Source: Streptomyces sp. OR43 | Lineage (GTDB): Bacteria; Actinomycetota; Actinomycetes; Streptomycetales; Streptomycetaceae | DNA length: 33,133 bases | Assembly (NCBI RefSeq): GCF_008042275.1 | Contig: NZ_RDBK01000043.1 | Span: 4,562,751-4,595,883, forward strand | Direction of reading: 5' to 3' | Shown: piece after piece, positions 27,995 through 33,133 of the stretch | Position numbering within the stretch: position 1 is the first letter of the stretch | How the letters are laid out: every line of letters begins with the position of its first letter | Made by a program: the position numbers and the translations under genes | Notes under the pieces: model-generated | The model's database searches: none | What the model was told of the DNA's origin: nothing | The model's input: only the letters and a program-made list of their open reading frames with translations

Positions 27995-28366
27995 CACGGG
28001 ACTCCAGGGATGAGTGACGACTGAGGGACGCACGCGGCGCGCGGCCGATGAGAGGGGCCGAAGGGCCCGACCGGCGCGGGGCGTACGGGAACTGCCTGTC
28101 GTGGTGCTCAGGTCCCGGGCGCGAACCGCACGCCGGGACCGGGAAAGGGTGACGGACTCTGTCCCGGAGTCACGTCTCACAAGCTGCCGAACCGACAAAC
28201 ACTCCGGGTGGCTGCGTCACCAGGCCACCGGAGCCGGCGGGGGAGTGTCCCGCTCACATGAGGTTAACCGGCGAGTAACGAGCGCGCCAGTCCTCGGTTG
28301 TTGTGGCTCGCCTCACATCAACCACCCGCTCCGACACGCTGCGTGTCCACCGATACGCTGACGGTC
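27995..28366. other. 372-bp divergent region between dehydrogenase and HEAT-like genes
   Basis: There is no gene here. It contains GTGAC/GTCAC inverted at 28149-28173, the palindrome GGTTAACC at 28262-28269, and a possible operator with GTTA and TAAC ends (28263-28279). CTCACAT occurs twice (near 28254 and 28312). CGATACGCT shortly before the HEAT-like gene ATG could be a -10 for a nearly leaderless transcript. Confidence 0.5.
28263..28279. promoter_or_regulatory. Candidate operator GTTAACCGGCGAGTAAC
   Basis: GTTA and TAAC ends flank a 9-bp GC-rich centre, resembling in general form the TTAC/GTAA-ended operators of TetR-type fatty-acid regulators in actinobacteria (from memory). It is about 270 bp from the dehydrogenase start and 88 bp from the HEAT-like gene start. 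Confidence 0.3.
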
Positions 28367-28939
28367 ATGGATGAGGAGTACCGGTCGCTGACGCACCGGC
28401 TGGCGGACGAGGCGGGGGAGTCGGCGGCCTACCGCAGGCTGCTGGCCACCGATGACGACGAGGAACTGGCCCAGGTGCTCATCGAGCGCGAACGCCCGCT
28501 CTGGGCGCGCGAGATCGCCGCGTACCGGCTCGGCTGCGGCGGTGACCGCCGTGCTTTCGAGACCCTGGTGCTGCTGCTCAACCACCGCGACCCGGAACGC
28601 TGCGTCGGCGCCGCCCACGCCCTGGCCCGACTCGGCGACCCCCGCACGCCGCGCGCCGCCGCCGCTCTCGCCACCAACTCCCTGCGCACCGCCTACGCCC
28701 TGTACCCGGTCCGCCTGCTCGCCGAGCTGAGGGCCCCGGAGTCCGTGCCCGCCCTCATGAGCACCCTGTCCCGGCTGCTGGGGCCGGACGAGCCCCACTG
28801 GCGGGTGGCGCTTGCCTGCGTCGAGGGCCTCGGGCAGCTCGGCGACGTACGGGCCCGCCCGGTCCTGGAGGCCGCCGTGGCGCACCCCCGTCTCGGCGGC
28901 GCGGCCGAGGAAGCGCTCAGCCGCCTGCCGGCGGGCTGA
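28367..28939 (+). CDS. HEAT-repeat-like protein
   Basis: This 190-residue, all-alpha protein is built of helical pairs typical of HEAT/PBS-lyase repeats: LWAREIAAYRLGCGGDRRAFETLVLLL, RCVGAAHALARLGDPRTPRAAAAL, LRAPESVPALMSTL and VALACVEGLGQLGDVRARPVLEAAV. No enzymatic motif is present, so a protein-binding scaffold is likely. The start is the ATG at 28367 (MDEEYRSLTHRL), with no evident ribosome site; a leaderless transcript is possible. Its last 23 bases overlap the 3' end of the opposing GNAT gene, so no terminator lies between them. Confidence 0.8.
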   Translation: MDEEYRSLTHRLADEAGESAAYRRLLATDDDEELAQVLIERERPLWAREIAAYRLGCGGDRRAFETLVLLLNHRDPERCVGAAHALARLGDPRTPRAAAALATNSLRTAYALYPVRLLAELRAPESVPALMSTLSRLLGPDEPHWRVALACVEGLGQLGDVRARPVLEAAVAHPRLGGAAEEALSRLPAG

Positions 28940-29480
28940 GGGGGAGTACGTAGCGCACCTCGGGCACCGCGACACCGTCCACGTCGAAGGGCTCCTCGGC
29001 GCCGTCGGGGCGGAAGCCCGCCCGCTCGTAGAAACGCCGGGCAGGCGCGTTCCCCTTCAGTACCCAGAGCGCGACGTCGGGATGGCCGGCCGCTGCGCCG
29101 CGGGCCAGCACCTCCGCCATCAGGGCCCGGCCCACGCCGGTCCCGGTCTGCTCCGGCAGGACGTAGATCGCGTACACCTCGCCCCGGGCGAGCCGCCTGC
29201 CGTCCTCGCGGTACGGCCCGTACGCCGCCCAGCCGACGACGCCGAGGCCCGCTCGCTCGGCCACCACGTTGACGACATCGCCCGCCTCGGTGAAGAAGCC
29301 GCGGCGGCGCTCCGCGTCCGCGGCGATGTCCATCGCGTCCAGATGCGCCTGCGGCATCAGGCCGGCGTATGCGCTCTGCCAGCCACGCACCCGGACCCTG
29401 GCGACGGCTTCGCAGTCGTCGAGGGTCATGTCCCGGATCAGGACGACGGGGGCGTGCGCGGGCACGGGCCGAGAGGTCAT
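28917..29480 (-). CDS. GNAT family N-acetyltransferase
   Basis: A compact 187-residue GNAT: IRDMTLDDCEAVARVRVRGWQSAYAGLMP at the N-terminus, GEVYAIYVLPEQTGTGVGRALMAEVL with the acetyl-CoA loop QTGTGVG, and VALWVLKGNAPARRFYERAGFRPDG at the end. Proteins of this subtype acetylate small amines or N-termini; the substrate is unknown. The ATG at 29480 (MTSRPVPAH) is preferred over an upstream in-frame start at 29516. It is tail-to-tail with the HEAT-like gene, with a 23-base overlap. Confidence 0.9.
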   Translation of the reverse strand: MTSRPVPAHAPVVLIRDMTLDDCEAVARVRVRGWQSAYAGLMPQAHLDAMDIAADAERRRGFFTEAGDVVNVVAERAGLGVVGWAAYGPYREDGRRLARGEVYAIYVLPEQTGTGVGRALMAEVLARGAAAGHPDVALWVLKGNAPARRFYERAGFRPDGAEEPFDVDGVAVPEVRYVLPLSPPAGG

Positions 29481-29526
29481 CCGGCCATCCTCGCGCACGC
29501 CCCCGAACCGCGGCAACGTCCTTCTC

Positions 29527-31113
29527 TCAGCCCCGGAAGCCGAGCAGTCCGTGCAGCGTGGCGCCGCTCGCGTCCGTACGGGAGGCCGGGCGCGCGGACT
29601 TGGCGGTCGCCGGCTTCGGGTCGGGCGTCTTCGCGCACACCGCGTCCACGTCGCCGCCCTTCCCGCGCGGCACGGTGCCCTTGGCCAGATAGTCCGCCAG
29701 ATACCGGTCCAGGCAGGCGTTCCCGCTCAGCGTGACGCCGTGGTTGCCGCCGCCCTCCTCGACGACGAGGCCGGAGCCCTTGAGCTTGCGGTGAAGGGTA
29801 ACCCCGCCCTCGTACGGGGTGGCCGCGTCGTCCGTCGCCTGGAAGAGCAGCGCCGGGGGCAGCGCGCGGTTGGAGACCCGCACCGGGTTCAGCGGCGCCA
29901 CCGGCCAGTCCGCGCACGGGGCGTTGTACCAGGTGTTGCCCCAGGTCATGAACGGGGCCTTGGCGTGGACCCGTCGGCTGTCGCTGCGCCAGACGTTCCA
30001 GTCCTGTGGCCACTGCGCGTCCCGGCACTGCACGGCCGAGTAGACCGAGTACCCGTTGTCGCCCTCCGCGTCGACCGCGGCGAAACGCTCGTACGCCTTC
30101 ACCAGGGCCTGCTCGTCCTCGTCGTGGACGTAGGCGGCGAACGCCTCGGCCAGATCGGGCCAGTAGCCGTTGTAGTAGCCGCCCGGCAGGAACGTGTCGT
30201 CCAGCTCGCCGGCACCGACCTTCCTGCCCGCCGGGTGCTTCTTCACCGCGTCCCGCATCCGGTACCAGGCCGCCTCGACCTTCGCCGGATCGCTGCCGAG
30301 GCGGTACGTGGCGTCGTACTTCGCCACCCAGGCGGCGAAGGCCTTGTGGCGGGTGTCGAACGCGTAGTCCTGGCTGATGTTGTCGTCGTACCAGACCCCG
30401 TCCGGGTCCACGTTCGAGTCGAGGACCAGGCGCCGGACGCGCTCCGGGAACAGCTTGGCGTACACCGAGCCCAGGTAGGTGCCATAGGAGTAGCCGAAGT
30501 AGTTGAGCTGCCGGGAGCCGGTCGCGCGCCGGATCACGTCGAGGTCCTTGGCCGCGCTGACCGTGTCCATGAACGGGAGCAGGTCCGGGTACTTCTTCCC
30601 GCAGGCGGCGGCGAAGTCGCGGGCGCGGTTGCGGTTGTCCCGCTCGTCCCGGAACGACCGCGGTACGGGGTCGGGCCGTACCGGGTCGAAGTACTTCGGG
30701 ACGCAGTCCAGTGCCGGCCGGCTCTTGCCGACGCCCCGCGGGTCGAACCCGATCACGTCGTACTGGGCGGCCACCGCCTTCGGCAGCGAGGCGGCGACGA
30801 AACCGGCCATGGACAGTCCGCTGCCGCCCGGGCCGCCCGGATTGACCAGCAGCGGCCCCTGGAACGTCTTCGCCGTGTGCGGGACCCGGGTCAGGGCGAG
30901 CGTCACCTGGCGGCCCGACGGATCGTCGTGGTCGAGCGGGGAGCGCACGGTCGCGCACTGGAGGGTCGGGGACGACTGGGTGCCGCAGTCGGTCCACTTG
31001 ACCGAGGCGGCTCGCTGGGCGTCGCTGTCGGCGCTCGCCGGTGCCGGGGCGGCGGTCACCAGACCGGCGACCGTCGCCCCGACGGCGAACAGCATTCCTG
31101 AACGGTTCGTCAT
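29527..31113 (-). CDS. Secreted S33-family alpha/beta hydrolase (tripeptidyl aminopeptidase-like)
   Basis: A 528-residue exported peptidase. Residues 1-29 form a signal peptide (MTNRSGMLFA, hydrophobic core, PASADS). The proline-iminopeptidase-type oxyanion motif NPGGPGGSG is at 91-99 and FDPRGVGKS at 123-131. The nucleophile elbow GYSYGTYLG gives S209, ATDDAATPYE gives D429, and GGGNHGV gives H458. The C-terminal TAP-like region (NACLDRYLADYLAKGTVP) is diagnostic for the Streptomyces SlpD/SlpE/Tap group, which removes tripeptides from protein N-termini outside the cell. The ATG at 31113 has GGGAGG four bases upstream. The next gene upstream, on the same strand, is the radical SAM protein. 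Confidence 0.92.
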   Translation of the reverse strand: MTNRSGMLFAVGATVAGLVTAAPAPASADSDAQRAASVKWTDCGTQSSPTLQCATVRSPLDHDDPSGRQVTLALTRVPHTAKTFQGPLLVNPGGPGGSGLSMAGFVAASLPKAVAAQYDVIGFDPRGVGKSRPALDCVPKYFDPVRPDPVPRSFRDERDNRNRARDFAAACGKKYPDLLPFMDTVSAAKDLDVIRRATGSRQLNYFGYSYGTYLGSVYAKLFPERVRRLVLDSNVDPDGVWYDDNISQDYAFDTRHKAFAAWVAKYDATYRLGSDPAKVEAAWYRMRDAVKKHPAGRKVGAGELDDTFLPGGYYNGYWPDLAEAFAAYVHDEDEQALVKAYERFAAVDAEGDNGYSVYSAVQCRDAQWPQDWNVWRSDSRRVHAKAPFMTWGNTWYNAPCADWPVAPLNPVRVSNRALPPALLFQATDDAATPYEGGVTLHRKLKGSGLVVEEGGGNHGVTLSGNACLDRYLADYLAKGTVPRGKGGDVDAVCAKTPDPKPATAKSARPASRTDASGATLHGLLGFRG

Positions 31114-31242
31114 ATGGCCTCCCGTGGTGGGGGAACACGGCTGCGCGTGGCGCAGCCCCCGCCGCATGCTCCCCGTATTCGGGGCCGGAAGGACCTGTTC
31201 CGGTCAGAGATGACCCGTTTGCCCCCGTGGGTGCGGCCCGGG

Positions 31243-32292
31243 TCAGAGCAGGGTCAGCTGGGTGGGCCCGGAGGCGGGCGGCGTTGTCCGCTGCTTGTCG
31301 GGCTCACGGAAGCCGCGGGGCTTTCCGCGGTGCGACGGGCCGATGCCGTACTCCGTGGCCAGCTCGTGCACGGACCGGGTGATGCGGCGCTGGTACCACG
31401 TGGGGGCGTACGCGCCGTCCGCGTACAGCCGTTCGTAGCGGCGCACCAGGTGTGGATGGTGGTGGCCGAGCCACTCCATGAACCACTCCCGGGCGCCCGG
31501 GCGCAGATGGAGGACGAGCGGGGTCACCGACGTCGCGCCGGCGGCGGCGATCGCGCGGACCGTCGCCCGCAGCTGGTCCGGCCGGTCACCGAGGTACGGG
31601 ATGACGGGAGCCATCAGGACCCCGCAGCCGATGCCGTGCTCGCTGAGGGTGCGGACGACGTCCAGGCGCCGCTCGGGGGAGGGCGTGCCGGGCTCCACGG
31701 TCCGCCACAGCTCCGGGTCGGTGAAGCCGACGGAGACCGAGACGCCGACCTCGGTGACCTCGGCGGCCTGCCGCAGCAACTCCAGGTCGCGCAGGATCAG
31801 TGTGCCCTTGGTGAGGATGGAGAAGGGGTTCGCGTGGTCGCGCAGGGCGGTGAGGATGCCGGGCATCAGCCGGTAGCGCCCCTCGGCGCGCTGGTAGCAG
31901 TCGACGTTGGTGCCCATCGCGATGTGCGCGCCGTCCCAGCGGGGTGAGGCCAGCTCGCGGCGTACCAGCTCCGGGGCGTTGATCTTGACCACGATCTGCG
32001 AGTCGAAACCGAGCCCGGTGTCGAGGTCCAGATAGCTGTGCGTCTTGCGGGCGAAGCAGTAGACGCAGGCGTGGGTGCAGCCCCGGTAGGGATTGACGGT
32101 CCATTCGAACGGCATCCGGGACGCGCCGGGCACCCGGTTCACGATCGAGCGGGCCCGTATCTCGTGGAAGGTGATGCCCCGGAATTCCGGAGTGTCGAAG
32201 GTGCGGGTCGTCACCGCGTCCGCGGCAAAGAGCGCGCCGGTACCTGTTTTGGTGGTTTCGGTGGGGTTATCAGCCAGATTGTCCCAGCGCAT
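31243..32292 (-). CDS. Radical SAM protein, Rv2578c/SplB-like
   Basis: A 349-residue radical SAM protein. The iron-sulphur motif is CTHACVYC with C72, C76 and C79 in CxxxCxxC, within NPYRGCTHACVYCFAR. Further conserved parts are GTNVDCYQ, ILTKGTLILRD, VSVGFTDPELWRTVEPGTPSPERRLD and APVIPYLGD. This matches the Rv2578c family, related to spore photoproduct lyase. The start is the ATG at 32292 (MRWDNLADN) with GAGGAGG five bases upstream; the frame open to 32475 runs through the promoter. A LexA-type SOS box lies 34 bp upstream of the start, supporting a DNA-damage role. The reaction is not established. Confidence 0.9.
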   Translation of the reverse strand: MRWDNLADNPTETTKTGTGALFAADAVTTRTFDTPEFRGITFHEIRARSIVNRVPGASRMPFEWTVNPYRGCTHACVYCFARKTHSYLDLDTGLGFDSQIVVKINAPELVRRELASPRWDGAHIAMGTNVDCYQRAEGRYRLMPGILTALRDHANPFSILTKGTLILRDLELLRQAAEVTEVGVSVSVGFTDPELWRTVEPGTPSPERRLDVVRTLSEHGIGCGVLMAPVIPYLGDRPDQLRATVRAIAAAGATSVTPLVLHLRPGAREWFMEWLGHHHPHLVRRYERLYADGAYAPTWYQRRITRSVHELATEYGIGPSHRGKPRGFREPDKQRTTPPASGPTQLTLL

Positions 32293-32325
32293 GGACGCCT
32301 CCTCGGTAGCACTGCCCCGAGAATA

Positions 32326-32337
32326 GAACACTTGTTC
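32326..32337. promoter_or_regulatory. LexA (SOS) box GAACACTTGTTC
   Basis: GAAC-N4-GTTC is a perfect match to the Gram-positive LexA operator core. It lies 34 bp upstream of the radical SAM ATG and 104 bp from the divergent SRPBCC gene ATG, in a locally AT-richer promoter segment. LexA repression of the radical SAM gene, relieved by DNA damage, is the natural reading. Confidence 0.82.
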
Positions 32338-32402
32338 CCTTGATCGTTTTCTCCCCTTCGTCCCGGACCGGATTTTGAGCGGGGCTGCCGAGGTGGTTGG
32401 CT

Positions 32403-32429
32403 CAGCACACCCCGAACAACCGAGTGCTG
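32403..32429 (+). promoter_or_regulatory. Hairpin just upstream of the SRPBCC gene ribosome site
   Basis: CAGCAC (32403-32408) and GTGCTG (32424-32429) are inverted arms around a 15-base loop. The right arm runs into the TGGAGGA ribosome site, so folding could limit translation, or the repeat could be a protein site. Confidence 0.35.
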
Positions 32430-32440
32430 GAGGAACAGCC

Positions 32441-32884
32441 ATGGCGCAGGTCGAGGCCACGACAGAGCGGATCATCGCGGCGGACGCGGAAGCGGTGTTC
32501 GACGCGCTGGCCGACTACAAGGACGTCCGCGGCAAGGTGCTGCCGGGCCACTTCAGCGAGTACGAGGTCCGGGAGGGCGGCGACGGCGAGGGCACCCTCG
32601 TCCACTGGAAGCTCCAGGCCACCAGCAAGCGGGTGCGTGACTGCCTGCTGGAGGTCACCGAGCCCACCGACGGGCAGCTCGTGGAGAAGGACCGCAACTC
32701 CTCGATGGTCACGACCTGGACCGTCACCCCGGCCGGCGAGGGCCGGTCCAAGGCTGTCGTCTCCACCGTGTGGAACGGCGCCGGTGGCATCGGCGGATTC
32801 TTCGAGAAGACCTTCGCTCCCAAGGGGCTTGGCCGCATCTACGACGAGCTGCTGCAGAACCTCGCCGCCGAGGTGGAGAAGTAG
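32441..32884 (+). CDS. SRPBCC (polyketide cyclase/START-like) family protein
   Basis: A 147-residue single-domain protein with the helix-grip fold pattern: an opening strand (ATTERIIAADAEAVFDALADYKDVRGKVLP), alternating strands (EGTLVHWKLQA, RVRDCLLEVTEP, SSMVTTWTVTPA) and a long C-terminal helix (GLGRIYDELLQNLAAEVEK). SRPBCC proteins bind hydrophobic ligands or act as cyclases; no specific role can be given. The ATG at 32441 has TGGAGGA six bases upstream. It is divergent from the SOS-box radical SAM gene. Confidence 0.88.
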   Translation: MAQVEATTERIIAADAEAVFDALADYKDVRGKVLPGHFSEYEVREGGDGEGTLVHWKLQATSKRVRDCLLEVTEPTDGQLVEKDRNSSMVTTWTVTPAGEGRSKAVVSTVWNGAGGIGGFFEKTFAPKGLGRIYDELLQNLAAEVEK

Positions 32885-33072
32885 TCTCCGGCGAAGCTGC
32901 CCGGCCTCACCGGTTCGGGTGGTCTTTTCGGCGCTCTGGTTGTGCGCCGTAGTGGCTCCCACCGGGGGATAAGCCCCCTGAGTGCGCCGTCAGCGCCCCC
33001 TCGTCGCGTTTGCCCTCACTTGTCGCTCAATGCGAGAAATGGGCGGCGGCAGTGCGATGAGGGGAGCGGCAC
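32885..33072 (+). other. Intergenic region before the right-edge gene
   Basis: This 188-bp stretch has only a small GGGGG/CCCCC hairpin (32964-32978) as a possible terminator of the SRPBCC gene. A lower-GC segment (about 33005-33045) could hold the promoter of the gene at the edge. No other structure was recognised. Confidence 0.35.
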
Positions 33073-33133
33073 GTGGTGGGTGGGATCACGCTGGTGAAGG
33101 ACGAGCCCGGCGATACGGAGAGCACCGAGACGG
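33073..33133 (+). CDS. Start of an unidentified gene (3' end outside window)
   Basis: A GTG at 33073, six bases after GGGGAG, opens a frame to the window end encoding VVGGITLVKDEPGDTESTET. Only 20 residues are visible, too few for identification. A second GTG follows immediately. The good ribosome site and G/C-rich third positions support a real start. Confidence 0.5.
   Translation, partial: MVGGITLVKDEPGDTESTET

Noticed and set aside
27995..28198. Upstream extension of the double dehydrogenase
   Set aside because: The added 68 residues are Arg/Ser-rich. The Rossmann fold begins right after ATG 27994, which has its own GGAG box.
1..33133. CRISPR arrays, tRNA/rRNA genes, phage or plasmid genes, att sites
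   Set aside because: I looked through all intergenic stretches on both strands and saw no regular spaced repeats, cloverleaf, rRNA-like sequence, integrase or transposase.

Overview
The window is high-GC actinobacterial chromosome, almost certainly Streptomyces. Third codon positions are strongly G/C, GTG starts and short 4-bp stop/start overlaps are common, and several recognisable actinobacterial signals are present: a CebR-type operator, a rare TTA codon, a GAAC-N4-GTTC LexA box and a yybP-ykoY riboswitch. No mobile element, phage gene, CRISPR array, rRNA or tRNA was seen. Nearly all DNA is explained by about 33 genes, one partial at each edge.

Layout. (1) 1-4857: the end of a gamma-glutamyltransferase-family gene, an inositol-monophosphatase-family enzyme, a nucleotidyltransferase, a CrtI-like FAD oxidoreductase, a macro-domain protein and a UBP-type zinc-finger protein. 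(2) 5085-8043: an alkylation-repair pair (Ada/AraC/AlkA fusion overlapping ogt), then a TMEM165/GDT1-type membrane protein behind a Mn-sensing riboswitch. (3) 8044-12290: an Asp-nucleophile alpha/beta hydrolase divergent from a CGNR zinc-finger regulator, a sirtuin whose 3' end runs into a methyltransferase remnant, a Nudix hydrolase and a glycerate kinase. (4) 12291-16280: a perfect 47-bp inverted repeat, a secreted GH87-like beta-helix glycanase, and a divergent secreted GH5 cellulase with a CebR operator and a TTA codon. (5) 16281-24062, all on the minus strand: pssA and psd, preceded by a compact five-gene ethylmalonyl-CoA (EMC) operon in the order ccr, ethylmalonyl-CoA mutase, malyl-CoA lyase-type aldolase, MaoC hydratase, acyl-CoA dehydrogenase. 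(6) 24431-27994: GNAT, TetR regulator and a double-domain 3-hydroxyacyl-CoA dehydrogenase. (7) 28367-33133: HEAT-like protein, GNAT, secreted S33 peptidase, SOS-box radical SAM protein (SplB/Rv2578c-like), SRPBCC protein and the start of an unidentified gene.

How the genes work together. The EMC operon covers crotonyl-CoA to glyoxylate and propionyl-CoA chemistry, the route Streptomyces uses for acetate/C2 assimilation and for ethylmalonyl-CoA extender units. The nearby TetR regulator and 3-hydroxyacyl-CoA dehydrogenase are plausible accessory parts (control, and 3-hydroxybutyryl-CoA/crotonyl-CoA supply). psd and pssA follow in the same direction and make phosphatidylethanolamine. The two secreted glycanases form a divergent polysaccharide-degradation locus.

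I found no convincing wholly new multi-gene system. The points most worth a second look are the asymmetric active sites of the duplicated dehydrogenase, the sirtuin/methyltransferase junction, the 47-bp inverted repeat, the stacked CebR and TTA control of the cellulase, the GCATTAG-N17-CTAATGC repeat between the hydrolase and the CGNR regulator, and the CGCAAAC-N5-GTTTGCG repeat upstream of ccr. Gene calls rest on motifs read by eye; no database search was run.
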